Source: Acidiferrobacter thiooxydans (lineage in GTDB: Bacteria; Pseudomonadota; Gammaproteobacteria; Acidiferrobacterales; Acidiferrobacteraceae). From it: a stretch of 64,000 nt of DNA. The stretch is taken from the NCBI RefSeq assembly GCF_003333315.1, contig NZ_PSYR01000001.1:434001-498000 (forward strand). Direction: 5' to 3'. Shown here piece after piece: positions 7,960-16,456 of this stretch (its first letter is position 1; the number at the start of each line of letters is the position of its first letter). A program made the position numbers and the translations under genes. Below the pieces are notes generated by a model. The model ran no database searches and had not been told where the DNA came from. It saw only the letters and a list, made by a program, of their open reading frames with translations.

Positions 7960-8754
7960 TCAGCACGTAGCGGTGCCCTGCGCGGGTCGGTCGTCCGGTC
8001 GGCGGTGACCGGCTGCGGCCCAGAGCCGCCGCAGCCGGTCTTCCTTGGCGGTGATGGCCTGTTCCTTGCCCGCAACGACGCGCTGCCGCAGGGCCAGCTT
8101 CGTATCGAGTTCGGCGCGCACTTCCGCGATACGCAAGTCGGTAGAGGCGAGCATATACCAGAGGTCGTACAGGTCGCGCGGTTCGTTCCGCGCCCGGTCG
8201 CTCAACGCCAGCAGCTTTTCAACCACGATTTCTTTTATGGCGTAGACCTTCACGGTGGGCCCGTCAGGCAAGTCGTCAAAACCGTCGTAGATGCGCTGTA
8301 TGGGGCGATCCTGCAGCGGGAAACATAGGACTTCGTTGATCGTGATGTCGACCTTCATGTCGTTTGCGGCCGGCAGCGGCCCCTGATAGCGCAAGTAGAG
8401 GGTGTGGGTGTTCCGGTGGCCGTGGCGGTCTTCGCGGTCAAATGCGATCCGCAGGCCGCAGGCGGCTTCAAGCGCCGCAAAGATTTCGTTAAACCCCGCC
8501 AGGATCTCTTCGATTGCAATAGAACGGATCAAGGTGAAATCTAGGTCTTCCGAAAACCGGTAGTCGTCAAACCAGCAGCGGCGAAGGGCCGTGCCGCCTT
8601 TGAAGGCCAGCACCTCGCGCAGCGGATGACGGGCCAGACCGGTCAGGAACCAAGCCAGCACGTAATCGCGTTCGATGACGGCCTCGGGGATTCGTCTGCC
8701 GCCAGCGCTCACCAGTGTGTTCGAGATCAGGGAAATGTTGCGCTGGGGAATCAT
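7960..8754 (-). CDS. AbiEii/AbiGii-type nucleotidyltransferase toxin
   Basis: The 264-residue product belongs to the AbiEii nucleotidyltransferase-like toxins: KGGTALRR near residue 55, FSEDLDFT about 15 residues on (the nucleotidyltransferase acidic pair) and the later DITINEVL and KVYAIKEIVVEKLLALSDRARNEPRDLYDLW segments are all family marks. AbiE systems block phage by abortive infection. The ATG at 8754 overlaps the TAA of the upstream antitoxin frame by one base (TAATG), so the pair is translationally coupled. The toxin frame is intact. Confidence 0.85.
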   Translation of the reverse strand: MIPQRNISLISNTLVSAGGRRIPEAVIERDYVLAWFLTGLARHPLREVLAFKGGTALRRCWFDDYRFSEDLDFTLIRSIAIEEILAGFNEIFAALEAACGLRIAFDREDRHGHRNTHTLYLRYQGPLPAANDMKVDITINEVLCFPLQDRPIQRIYDGFDDLPDGPTVKVYAIKEIVVEKLLALSDRARNEPRDLYDLWYMLASTDLRIAEVRAELDTKLALRQRVVAGKEQAITAKEDRLRRLWAAAGHRRPDDRPAQGTATC

Positions 8755-9591
8755 TAGCCAAGCCTCGTGGCATCCAGTTCTTCGGGGGTCACGTTGAGCC
8801 GGAGCCGCCAACGTGATAGGAATACCCCCTCGGCGGGGAGCAGTGGATCAAGGCGCTGGTAAGTTGCCGTGAGCATGCCGCGCAGTGACTCCAGCACCGA
8901 AGCATCGGCCAGACCATAGTATTCCAAACAGGTAGCCCAAGCGACGCACGACGGCGCCGACGCCGAGGCGTCGTGCATAGCCCACCAGCTGTTCGATTTT
9001 CAGTACGCCCCGCTTCATCCACAAGCCCTTGGCGACTTCGGTGATGCCACTAGCAAATGCCGGGTGGCGCAGGCCGTCGATGATGGTGCGCTCAGCGTCG
9101 CTGATCATCACGAAGCGCTCCTTGTCAATCCAATGCTTCATGACCCCGAATTCTTGCTCTGCCGTAATGTGGACGAACCGAAAGTCATAGCCGCCCACCA
9201 CCTGCGGACGCACGCGCTGTGTGCACGACACATAAACGGTGAGGTTCGGTTGCGTCACCATACGGTGCAGTTCAAGCGCGGTGCCATGCGACAGAAAGTA
9301 GGACGCGCTACCCGCGAGTTCACGCGCGATCAGGTACGGGCTGTCGATATGCTCGGTGGCCCGGCCGAGATCGAAGGGCACGAGATTGTATAGGCCAGGC
9401 TTCAGTCGCGTGACCAAGCCTCGCCGCTGGGTCTTGTGCACGAGATTGCGGGCCGCCGCCGCCGATAAGCCGGTGATCGATTCCACATCCGTCAAGGTGA
9501 ACGTCGACCGGCGTAGTTCATTCAGCTCAGTAAAGAGCTGCGCTGCGCGTGGGCCTAGCGTTTTCGTTTGTAAACGATACTTTGTGCTCAA
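8754..9591 (-). pseudogene. AbiEi-type antitoxin/transcriptional regulator, frameshifted
   Basis: The first 235 or so codons from a TTG at 9591 (GAGG upstream) encode the AbiEi layout: an N-terminal winged-helix part (TFTLTDVESITGLSAAAARN), then the AbiEi C-terminal domain. After RRLGYL the frame runs into unrelated sequence, while EYYGLADASVLESLRGML continues in the +1 frame down to 8754. One extra T in the TTT at about 8930 accounts for the shift; removing it restores a 278-residue protein, a normal length. It may be a real mutation or a sequencing error. If real, the antitoxin loses its last 57 residues or so. Confidence 0.75.
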
Positions 9592-9829
9592 TATGCACCT
9601 CGAAAAGAAACATACTGCGCGGTAAATATAACGTAAATGATACTAGGAGGCGCGTTCGTCTCTTTCCAGGAGACAAATTGCGCATATAAGATCATTATTA
9701 GAGGCAAAAATCCCCGTAGGCCGCGCCAAGTCATGGGCCGGCCCAAAAAAAGGGGAGGGGGAATGCCCAATGACCGTCAGTGTCCACAATCCCGACGAGT
9801 ATATGGCCGCTAGCCCACAAAGGGAGGCC
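9592..9829. other. AT-richer leader of the AbiE operon and spacer
   Basis: This stretch is noticeably richer in A/T than its neighbours (especially 9600-9700), consistent with acquired DNA and with the abiE promoter on the minus strand. A run of seven A followed by a purine-rich block lies near 9745-9762. No gene was found. Confidence 0.4.
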
Positions 9830-9846
9830 CCCCGGCTCTGCCGGGG
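9830..9846. repeat. Small GC hairpin at the left side of an IS200-like remnant
   Basis: CCCCGGC (9830-9836), loop TCT and GCCGGGG (9840-9846) form a perfect short hairpin. With the larger hairpin at 9891 it looks like the subterminal structures of an IS200/IS605-type left end. Confidence 0.45.
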
Positions 9847-9890
9847 AGGCAGGTAAAGTTTGACAAATAGGGGAGTCTATCGACGAAGCG

Positions 9891-9922
9891 CCCATGGGTG
9901 AGCCCGGCGGCTCACCCATGGG
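9891..9922. repeat. Perfect 14-bp hairpin just upstream of tnpA remnant
   Basis: Two 14-base arms, 9891-9904 and 9909-9922, are exact reverse complements around a CGGC loop. Y1-family transposases recognise such hairpins, and a tnpA remnant begins ten bases downstream. Confidence 0.6.
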
Positions 9923-9931
9923 AGATTCCCG

Positions 9932-10165
9932 ATGGATGAGCATCAAGACTCCAGCCACTCGAAGTGGGAGTGCAAATATCATGCGGTGTTTATCCCGAAA
10001 TGTCGCCGAAAAACTCTATACGCACAATTGCGGCAACAGTGAGGCGAGGTCTTCCGCAATCTGGCAGAACGCAGGGCATCCGGATCGAGGAGGGCCGCCT
10101 GATGTCAGATCATGTGCACATGATGATATCGATTCCACCCAAGTACGCAGTCTCACAGGTGGTGG
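9932..10165 (+). pseudogene. Remnant of an IS200-type Y1 transposase (tnpA)
   Basis: From the ATG at 9932 the frame gives WECKYHAVFIPKCRRKTLY, the start of IS200/IS605 TnpA, but meets a stop after about 35 codons. The signature IEEGRLMSDHVHMMISIPP, with the catalytic HxH pair, follows in another frame near 10085-10140, then KYAVSQVV. After that the similarity ends, so the catalytic Tyr part is missing. It carries at least one frameshift, a stop and a 3' truncation, and is inactive. Confidence 0.75.
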
Positions 10166-10219
10166 ACGAGCGAACCGGGCTCCTGGCTAGTTCTCTTCCA
10201 CACAAGACGGTAAGGGGTA

Positions 10220-10404
10220 CGCGAATGACAACTACGGTAGCTGCGTCGGAATACCAGCTTATAGGTTTGACTGAAGGCGGCGACCTCGGCGATTGCCTCA
10301 CCGGTCTCGATCAAAAACAGGCGCGCATACGCGTGCAGGCGCTTGTCGCCGTCGGAGATACCCAGGGACCGGGGCCAAGATCGATATGCGCCACCGCCAC
10401 GCAA
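10220..10404 (-). pseudogene. Possible fragment of a REP-associated tyrosine transposase
   Basis: The minus strand encodes a short stretch (AYRSWPRSLGI, then HAYARLFLIETGEAIAEV) that resembles the C-terminal region of TnpA-REP-type transposases, where a YxxLF pattern precedes a helix with alternating acidic residues. There is no start, no HxH motif and the context is debris. The match is by eye and weak. Confidence 0.3.
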
Positions 10405-10752
10405 AGCCTGTCAAAAGCCACTGGATCTATCCGCTGACGCGCGACTTAGTGGCAACTCGGCAAGGGATAAGCGTGACCTGCCCTCGGCCGTCTGGCATGC
10501 CTGCCGCTCATCAAAGGATGTAACGGAAGGCGCGTTGATCCAGGCTCATGTGTCGGTGTAGCGCAGGCGCCAGGCGTTGCAAGGGGCAGGGTTTTATGGG
10601 CGCGCGCACAGCCGAGCGCCGCGGATGGGTTCGATCGGATTTCCATGGATGCGTGAGTTTTGGCCGTGATGTGCGCTGGGCCACGCGAGGCGCGACTGCC
10701 ACGCTGTATGAGCCCGCGTTGTGCTACAATAGCCAGATCTCCGGGGTTTGAA
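10405..10752. other. No gene recognised
   Basis: Short frames on both strands have no ribosome sites or motifs. The stretch joins the mobile-element debris to the next operon; CGGGG before 10753 may serve as the ribosome site of the following gene. Confidence 0.4.
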
Positions 10753-11241
10753 ATGCTGGGGGGCCGCACCCACATCTATCCGGCCATGATGACGATGACC
10801 TGCCATTTGCGTGAGACCCGCCGCTGGGCCATGACCTTGGTCCTGGCCGGCACTTTGCTCGTGGGCCCGGCGTGGGCGGCGCAGCCGCGGCATCCGGTCC
10901 CTATGACGCATGTCGCGATGGCGTCGACTGCGCAACCTCCGCGGCAGTCGCTCATGGATCTCCTCAACACACCGCCGGCGCGGCGCAGGCCGCCCGCGGG
11001 TCAGGTGGCCGGCGCGCTGAGCAGTCTCGGTCAGGCGCTGGTCCTGAAGCCGGATCTCGGCGCCTGCCAGTCGTTCGTCCATGGTTGCCACGAAGGCGCG
11101 ATCGTCACCATGCCGCATAACGATGTCATGCAGACCATGGGCGCGGGGCTCGGCATGCGTGTTGGCGGCGTGCGCTTCGAGTATGCCTACGGCCTTCACA
11201 CCGGGGCGAATTTCCTGGGGATTCGAACGAGGATCCCCTGA
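10753..11241 (+). CDS. Small secreted protein of unknown function
   Basis: The 162-residue product has an N-terminal signal peptide (RRWAMTLVLAGTLLVGPAWA, cleavage before AQPRH), then a Pro/Arg-rich linker and a C-terminal part with alternating residues (GGVRFEYAYGL...) and two Cys (CQSFVHGC) that could pair. I do not recognise it. The ATG at 10753 follows GGGG; a shorter start at 10795 is possible and would put the signal closer to the N-terminus. Its TGA overlaps the next ATG by one base, so it is coupled to the thioredoxin-like gene. Confidence 0.55.
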   Translation: MLGGRTHIYPAMMTMTCHLRETRRWAMTLVLAGTLLVGPAWAAQPRHPVPMTHVAMASTAQPPRQSLMDLLNTPPARRRPPAGQVAGALSSLGQALVLKPDLGACQSFVHGCHEGAIVTMPHNDVMQTMGAGLGMRVGGVRFEYAYGLHTGANFLGIRTRIP

Positions 11242-12071
11242 TGCCAGGGCCTATGGCGGTTCTTCCTTACGTCATCGACGGCACCGCGGAGAACTTCGCG
11301 CGGGTGGTGCTCGAGAATTCCCGGCGCGGTCCGGTAGCGGTCAACTTCTGGTCACCGCGCGCCGGGCCGTGCCTCGTGCTCATGCCCCGTCTCGTGCGCA
11401 TTGCCCAGGAATTCGGCGGGCGCATCCTTTTGGTGATGCTAAATACCGACGACCATGGCGAGCTCATCGCGCGTCTCGGGGTGCGGGCCTTGCCGCTTGT
11501 CCAGGTCTTTCGTGCAGGTGAGGTGAAAGACAGCCTGCAGGGGGTGTCGTCGGAGGCGGACCTGCGTGCGCTGTTTAGTAGGCACGCCCCGGTATCGGAT
11601 GCCGTCATGCAGGCCCATGTGCGTGGCGACACCGCGCAGGCGGCCCGCCTTGCCGCGCAGTCGGCCCTGGAGCGCCCGGGTGACCCCTATGCGGCCTTGC
11701 GCGTGGCACGGCTTCTGGTTCTCGACAAGCGGCCCCGCGAGGCCTTTGCGTTGCTCGATGCCCTGCCGTCGGAGGCGCGTAGCGAGGGCGAGATCGCGGC
11801 GCTTCACGCGCATCTTGCGCTCATCGCGACGCTCCTCGAGGGGGGTGATGAGCCTCCGATATCGCAGGCCGATGGTCTGTTTCGCGAGGCCGCCGCGGCC
11901 GTGGCGCACGACGAATACGAGACCGCCTGCGAGCGGCTCATCGCCTGCGCGGCCTGCGACCCGGATTACCGCCAAGGGCTCGCGCTGCGCGCTGCGCGAG
12001 CCCTGGCCGCCTTGCCGATGGCCGACGAGGCGCGCGCGCATATCGACGCCTTGCTTGCCTCCCGGCGTTAG
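11241..12071 (+). CDS. Thioredoxin-fold/TPR protein of the YbbN (CnoX) type
   Basis: The 276-residue product has an N-terminal thioredoxin domain (NFWSPRAGPCLVLMP at about residues 35-49, cis-Pro loop RALPLVQVF) and a C-terminal helical TPR-like region (residues 115-276). In place of the CGPC active site it has AGPC, so only one Cys remains; E. coli YbbN/CnoX likewise lacks a normal CxxC and works as a chaperone-like holdase. The C-terminal CAACDP pair is characteristic of YbbN-like TPR repeats. The start overlaps the upstream stop; the end overlaps the opposing yihY stop. Confidence 0.75.
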   Translation: MPGPMAVLPYVIDGTAENFARVVLENSRRGPVAVNFWSPRAGPCLVLMPRLVRIAQEFGGRILLVMLNTDDHGELIARLGVRALPLVQVFRAGEVKDSLQGVSSEADLRALFSRHAPVSDAVMQAHVRGDTAQAARLAAQSALERPGDPYAALRVARLLVLDKRPREAFALLDALPSEARSEGEIAALHAHLALIATLLEGGDEPPISQADGLFREAAAAVAHDEYETACERLIACAACDPDYRQGLALRAARALAALPMADEARAHIDALLASRR

Positions 12072-12078
12072 CGCCGGG
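12061..12078. terminator. Bidirectional hairpin spanning two opposing stop codons
   Basis: CCCGGCG (12061-12067) and CGCCGGG (12072-12078) surround TTAG, which holds the stop codons of both convergent genes. The hairpin is symmetrical and could mark the end of both transcripts, although T runs are absent. Confidence 0.5.
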
Positions 12079-13009
12079 CCTCGCGTCGGTGCCCGTGGTC
12101 GGTGGCCCCGCGTTCGTCGGTGGATGTCTCGGTCTTTGTGGCGCCGTCCTCGGCGGCATGCTTGATCACGGAATTGATCTGGCCGCCGATGAGCAGTACA
12201 AGTCCCCCGAGATACATCCAGGTGAGCAGCACGATCACGGCCCCGATCGAGCCGTAGGTTTTGTTGTAAGAACTGAAGTTATTGACGTAGAAGGCGAAGA
12301 GTAACGAGCTCGCAGTCCATCCAAAGAGCGCGAACAGCGATCCCGGGGTCAGCCAGCGCCACTCCTGACGCACGTTCGGCGTGAAATAGTAGAGCAGCGC
12401 GGTCGCCAGGACTACCGCCAGCAGCAGGATGGGCCAGCGGATGATGCCGAGCACGATCGGAAGCAGATGTATCCCGAGGCGGCCGGCCAAGGCATTGGCG
12501 GCAATGGGACCGAAAAAGAAGATCGCAAATGCCGCCAGGAACACGAGCGCCAGTGCCAGCACGAGCAGCAGCGCCATCAGCAGTACGCGCCAGTACGGCC
12601 GTTTCTCGCGCACATCATAGGCCTGATTGAGGCCGGCGCCGATGGCGGTGATGGCGTTGCCGGCCGAGTACAAGGCAAACGCCATGCTAAATGACAAGAG
12701 CCCGTCCTGGTGCTGATGCATAAGCCCTTCGAAGTCCCCTTTGACGAGCAGCAGCGCCTGGGTCGGCAAGGCCTTACCCAGTACCGCGAGTACTGTCCGC
12801 GTGCGGTGATGCACGGGCAGGTAGGCGAGCAGGGTCGCGAGAAACAGCAGGAGCGGGAACAGCGACAGGAAGAAGTAATAAGCGAGCTGGGCGCTATACC
12901 CGGTCAGATTGTTTTCGCTCACGCCGACGAGCACGCGCCGCACGAGCCCTCGGGCACCGAGGTGGGCCAAGGTCCAGGTCGGAGACTTGCGATCGGCCTT
13001 CAACGTCAT
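12068..13009 (-). CDS. YihY/BrkB-family inner-membrane protein
   Basis: The 313-residue product has about six membrane segments and the YihY/BrkB family pattern: the amphipathic LTGYSAQLAYYFFLSLFPLLLFL near residues 35-60, the conserved FxYxxP-like segment LLYYFTPNVRQEWRW, and SSYNKTYGSIGAVIVLLTWMYL near the C-terminus. Once proposed to be RNase BN, the family is of unknown function. The start at 13009 (MTLKADRK) excludes a poorly coding 61-codon extension. It lies 55 bases after nadA and may be transcribed with it. Confidence 0.85.
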   Translation of the reverse strand: MTLKADRKSPTWTLAHLGARGLVRRVLVGVSENNLTGYSAQLAYYFFLSLFPLLLFLATLLAYLPVHHRTRTVLAVLGKALPTQALLLVKGDFEGLMHQHQDGLLSFSMAFALYSAGNAITAIGAGLNQAYDVREKRPYWRVLLMALLLVLALALVFLAAFAIFFFGPIAANALAGRLGIHLLPIVLGIIRWPILLLAVVLATALLYYFTPNVRQEWRWLTPGSLFALFGWTASSLLFAFYVNNFSSYNKTYGSIGAVIVLLTWMYLGGLVLLIGGQINSVIKHAAEDGATKTETSTDERGATDHGHRREARR

Positions 13010-13064
13010 GACAACAGGATACGAAGGCCGTCCTGGTCCTGCCAGGGGCCAACGGCCTGTCCGT

Positions 13065-14111
13065 CTAGGCGTTTCCGAGGCCCAGCACCTCGGTTTTTGC
13101 AGAGGCCGCGAACTCCAGCATGCGCAAGACCGGTTCCAGGGCCCGTTGCCGGATCGATTCCTCGATATGGATCTCGGGTCCGCCGGTGGCAAGGACGGTC
13201 TCCAGGGTCGCCAATGTATTCATGGCCATCCACGGGCAATGGGCGCACGACTTGCAGGTCGCGCCATGCCCGCCGGTGGGTGCCTCCAGGAACTCCTTGC
13301 CGGGCGCGGCCTGACGCATCTTGTAGAGGATGCCGTGGTCAGTGGCGACGATGAAGCGGCGCGCGGGCCTGGTGCGCGCGGCCTCTATCATGGCGCTCGT
13401 GGAGCCGATCATGTCGGCCAGGGCGAGGACTGCGGCCGGTGATTCGGGGTGGGCGAGCACGCAGGCATCCGGGTAGCGTTTTTTGAGGTCGAGCAAGGCC
13501 TGGGAGCGGAACTCCTCGTGCACTACGCATGATCCTTGCCAAAGCAGTATGTCCGCGCCGCTTTCGCGTCTCACATAGTCGCCCAGGTGGCGGTCGGGCG
13601 CCCACAGGATCTTCTCGCCCCGCGCCGCCAGATGGCGCGCGAGCCTCAAGGCTATGCTCGATGTCACCACCCAGTCGGCGCGCGCCTTGACGGCCGCGCT
13701 GGTGTTGGCATAGACGACCACGGTGCGGTCGGGGTGGGCATCACAGAATGCCCCGAAGGCGTCCGCCGGACAGCTCTCGTCGAGCGAGCAGGTGGCCTCG
13801 AGCGTCGGCATGAGCACGCGCTTTTCCGGATTCAGGATCTTGGCCGTTTCGCCCATGAACCGCACGCCGGCTACCACCAGGGTCTTAGCCTTGTGTTCGT
13901 GACCGAAGCGCGCCATGTCGAGAGAGTCGGAGACATAGCCGCCGGTCTCCTCGGCCAGGGCCTGCAAGTCGGCGTCGGTGTAGTAATGCGCGACGAGCAC
14001 GGCGTCCCGTTCGACAAGGAGTTTCTTGATGCGCTGGATGCGGCGCGCGCGGTCGAGCGCCGTGACCGACGGCTCGCGCGCCAAGCGCTGCAGGGATGGG
14101 GTGGTGTTCAT
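13065..14111 (-). CDS. nadA: Quinolinate synthase A
   Basis: The 348-residue product condenses iminoaspartate with dihydroxyacetone phosphate to quinolinate, the first committed steps of NAD synthesis, using a [4Fe-4S] cluster. Visible marks are [20 protein letters not shown] near residue 40, [23 protein letters not shown] and [13 protein letters not shown], which hold the cluster Cys residues. The ATG at 14111 has GAGGAA 6 bases upstream; the frame extends further but without coding character. It lies 16 bases after nrtR, so an NAD-responsive operon is likely. Confidence 0.95.
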   Translation of the reverse strand: MNTTPSLQRLAREPSVTALDRARRIQRIKKLLVERDAVLVAHYYTDADLQALAEETGGYVSDSLDMARFGHEHKAKTLVVAGVRFMGETAKILNPEKRVLMPTLEATCSLDESCPADAFGAFCDAHPDRTVVVYANTSAAVKARADWVVTSSIALRLARHLAARGEKILWAPDRHLGDYVRRESGADILLWQGSCVVHEEFRSQALLDLKKRYPDACVLAHPESPAAVLALADMIGSTSAMIEAARTRPARRFIVATDHGILYKMRQAAPGKEFLEAPTGGHGATCKSCAHCPWMAMNTLATLETVLATGGPEIHIEESIRQRALEPVLRMLEFAASAKTEVLGLGNA

Positions 14112-14127
14112 CAAAAATTCCTCGCAG

Positions 14128-14748
14128 TTATCCCGCAGTCGCGGGCTCAGTATCGCGCAGACGGTAGAGCCGCGCCGGGCGATGACATCCATTGCGGCGC
14201 ACGTCGCGGGTCTCGACCAGGTGCGCCGAGGCGTGCATGCGCCGGCGGAAGTTGCGCTTGTCCAAGGTCTGGCGTCCGATGATTTCATAGACGGACTGCA
14301 GCTCACTCAGGGTGAACCGCTCCGCCAGGAACTGATAGGCGATCGGGGCGTATTCGAGTTTGCCCGCGAGACGCTCGCACGCTCGCTGCACGATGATCTG
14401 GTGATCCACAGCCAACAGCGTTGCGACCTGGGCGGGGTCCGCCCAGCCGACGCCCGGCCGGCGGATCGGCAGCCGCTCGCAGGGCGCTAGCGCATAATAG
14501 GCGACGATCGCCTGCGCCCCGGCGCGTCCCCCGTCGAAGGTGTAGAGTTGCTCGAGAAACACATCCTCGATGCCGGTGGCCGTCTCCAGGGCGCGGCGCG
14601 CGCCGGCCTCCAATCCTTCCCCCTGTCTGAGTGCGACCATGGGGAGCCGCCCCTGCTCTGCGCCTACGCGCAAAAACTGAAGGCGTTCGCGGATGGTAAA
14701 GAGCGCCACGGCGGTGTGAACCGCCGGTGTCACATTGGTGTCATTCAT
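14128..14748 (-). CDS. nrtR: NrtR-like Nudix-related regulator of NAD metabolism
   Basis: The 206-residue product has a Nudix-like N-terminal domain (residues 10-130) whose Nudix box is degenerate ([20 protein letters not shown] lacks the REUxEE core) and a C-terminal winged helix with [27 protein letters not shown], the hallmark of NrtR. NrtR proteins sense ADP-ribose and repress NAD genes, and nadA lies immediately downstream, which fits. An inverted repeat covers its own start codon, suggesting autorepression. Confidence 0.85.
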   Translation of the reverse strand: MNDTNVTPAVHTAVALFTIRERLQFLRVGAEQGRLPMVALRQGEGLEAGARRALETATGIEDVFLEQLYTFDGGRAGAQAIVAYYALAPCERLPIRRPGVGWADPAQVATLLAVDHQIIVQRACERLAGKLEYAPIAYQFLAERFTLSELQSVYEIIGRQTLDKRNFRRRMHASAHLVETRDVRRNGCHRPARLYRLRDTEPATAG

Positions 14749-14755
14749 ACACCAA
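14735..14755. promoter_or_regulatory. Candidate NrtR operator over the nrtR start
   Basis: TTGGTGT (14735-14741) and ACACCAA (14749-14755) are perfect inverted arms separated by 7 bases, and the central 7 bases include the nrtR start codon. The 14-base centre-to-centre spacing suits a dimeric winged-helix regulator. The site also lies in the divergent region shared with the Nudix hydrolase gene. Confidence 0.55.
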
Positions 14756-14863
14756 CGCTACGCCGCCCGGCTTGCCCCCGTCAAGGGTCGGTCCGGTCGC
14801 CGGGCCCGGCCGTGTGTCCCCCTGTGCTACACGGCGGGGCCCATACGGCGTTACAATCGCCTC

Positions 14864-15439
14864 ATGCACTTTTGTTGTCACTGCGGCGGCGGCTTGACCC
14901 GGCGGGTCCCGGAGGGGGACACGCGTCCGCGCGATGTCTGCGATCATTGTTTGGCCATCCACTACGAGAACCCGAAGATCGTGGCCGGCTGCCTGGTGTC
15001 GTGGGAGGGCCGAGTGCTGCTCTGCCGGCGCGCCATCGAGCCCCGCCGCGGGTTTTGGACCCTGCCGGCAGGCTTTATGGAAAACGAGGAAACGACCCGC
15101 GAGGCGGCGGTGCGCGAGACCTGGGAGGAGGCCCGTGCGCGCGTGGACATCGATGGCCTCTACACCCTGTTCAATCTCCCGCAGATCAGTCAGGTCTACC
15201 TGCTGTTTCGTGCGCATCTGCGCGATGCCCAATTCGGACCGGGCCCCGAGAGCCTCGAGGTGGCGCTCTTCGACGAGGCCGACATCCCCTGGGATGAACT
15301 GGCATTTCCCGTGGTTCGGGAGACCTTGCGGCTGTACTTCGGGGATAGCCGCAGCGGCCGGTATCCCTTCCGTTCCGGCGACCTGCTGCGCGCCGCCGAC
15401 GGCAGCGATTACCGCGTCCGCCTTCTCGAGATCTCTTGA
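14864..15439 (+). CDS. Nudix hydrolase with N-terminal zinc ribbon
   Basis: The 191-residue enzyme starts with a four-Cys zinc ribbon (CCHCGG near residue 4, CDHC near residue 27) followed by a complete Nudix box, GFMENEETTREAAVRETWEE, which binds the catalytic metal. This zinc-ribbon/Nudix layout occurs in NADH-pyrophosphatase-related and ADP-ribose-type hydrolases; the substrate cannot be fixed from sequence. It is divergent from nrtR, so ADP-ribose or a dinucleotide would be a sensible substrate. The start is an ATG about 115 bases from the nrtR ATG. Confidence 0.85.
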   Translation: MHFCCHCGGGLTRRVPEGDTRPRDVCDHCLAIHYENPKIVAGCLVSWEGRVLLCRRAIEPRRGFWTLPAGFMENEETTREAAVRETWEEARARVDIDGLYTLFNLPQISQVYLLFRAHLRDAQFGPGPESLEVALFDEADIPWDELAFPVVRETLRLYFGDSRSGRYPFRSGDLLRAADGSDYRVRLLEIS

Positions 15440-15655
15440 AAGTCCCGTCGCGCGCCCCCACGAACCGCCTTGAGCGTGCAAAGGTCGGGGCGGTCCAGAC
15501 AGGAAGGGGCGGCAGACCGGCCTTGCGCGATCACGGCCTTTGCTGATCGCGGGCCGTGCGGGCGCCGTGGCCCCGGACCAGCCCAACCCGGGCTCGGGGG
15601 CGCATCCCGCACCTGTCTGGCCAATTGTCTACCGTCGACGACTAGGAGAAAGACC

Positions 15656-16306
15656 TTGGAAAAATACGTATTGCCCGATCTTGATTACGATTACGGCGCC
15701 TTGGAGCCGCACATCTCCGCGAAAATCATGGAGTTGCATCACAGTAAGCACCATCTCGCCTATGTAAACGGTGCCAATCAGGCGCTCGAAGGACTGAAGG
15801 AGGCGCAGGAAACCAAGAATTTCGCGCGCGTGGCGGCCCTGGAACATGCCCTGGCCTTCAACCTTTCGGGGCATATCCTGCACTCGCTTTTCTGGAAGAA
15901 CCTCTCACCCAATGGCGGCGGCAAGCCCGAAGGGGAGTTGGCGCGCGCCATCGATCGCGACTTCGGGTCCTTCGAAGGCCTGAAGGGCCAGTTTGTGAAC
16001 GCCGCCATGACCACCATGGGGTCGGGCTGGGCGGTTCTGGCGTGGGACCCGGCCGGGCAGCGCCTCATCACCACCGAGATCCACGACCACCAGTCTGAAA
16101 TGACGCCGGGCGCGGTGCCGCTTATGGTCCTAGATGCCTGGGAACATGCTTATTATCTGCAATATCAAAACGATAAGGCCAAGTTCTTCGAGGCGGTATG
16201 GAACGTCTGGAACTGGAAGGATATTGGCGAACGTTACAACAAGGCGAAGGCCGCGGAGGTCGGCATTGCCTCCGCCGCCACTTCCAAGAAGGGCGCCGCC
16301 CGCTAA
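15656..16306 (+). CDS. Superoxide dismutase (Fe/Mn family, Mn-type features)
   Basis: The 216-residue enzyme converts superoxide to peroxide and oxygen. Metal ligands are visible: His in LHHSKHHLAYV (about residue 27), His in GHILHSLFW (about residue 75), and Asp/His in LDAWEHAYYLQY. A Gly at the position before HILHSLFW and a Gln in the HDHQSEM loop resemble the Mn subgroup rather than Fe enzymes, but metal use needs an assay. The start is a TTG with AGGAG 7 bases upstream; the open frame further upstream lacks similarity. No signal peptide, so cytosolic. Confidence 0.92.
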   Translation: MEKYVLPDLDYDYGALEPHISAKIMELHHSKHHLAYVNGANQALEGLKEAQETKNFARVAALEHALAFNLSGHILHSLFWKNLSPNGGGKPEGELARAIDRDFGSFEGLKGQFVNAAMTTMGSGWAVLAWDPAGQRLITTEIHDHQSEMTPGAVPLMVLDAWEHAYYLQYQNDKAKFFEAVWNVWNWKDIGERYNKAKAAEVGIASAATSKKGAAR

Positions 16307-16355
16307 TCGGGCCGCGCGCCCGGGGCCGGCGGAGCGCTGGCCCTATCGTTTTACA

Positions 16356-16394
16356 GCGGGCCCCGGTAGACTTAAAGCCGCAACCGGGGCCCGC
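16356..16394 (+). terminator. Long-stem terminator candidate after the superoxide dismutase gene
   Basis: A perfect 11-bp stem (16356-16366 with 16384-16394) closes a 17-base loop and is followed by TTCCTT. It sits 50 bases past the stop codon. Confidence 0.6.
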
Positions 16395-16456
16395 TTCCTT
16401 AGCGCACGTCCGAACCGGGCGTCCCGTCGTTTACCCACTTACGACTAGGAGCTTAC

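Noticed and set aside
9830-9922. CRISPR-like repeated hairpins
   Set aside because: Only two unrelated hairpins with no repeat-spacer order and no cas genes; they fit an IS200-type end.
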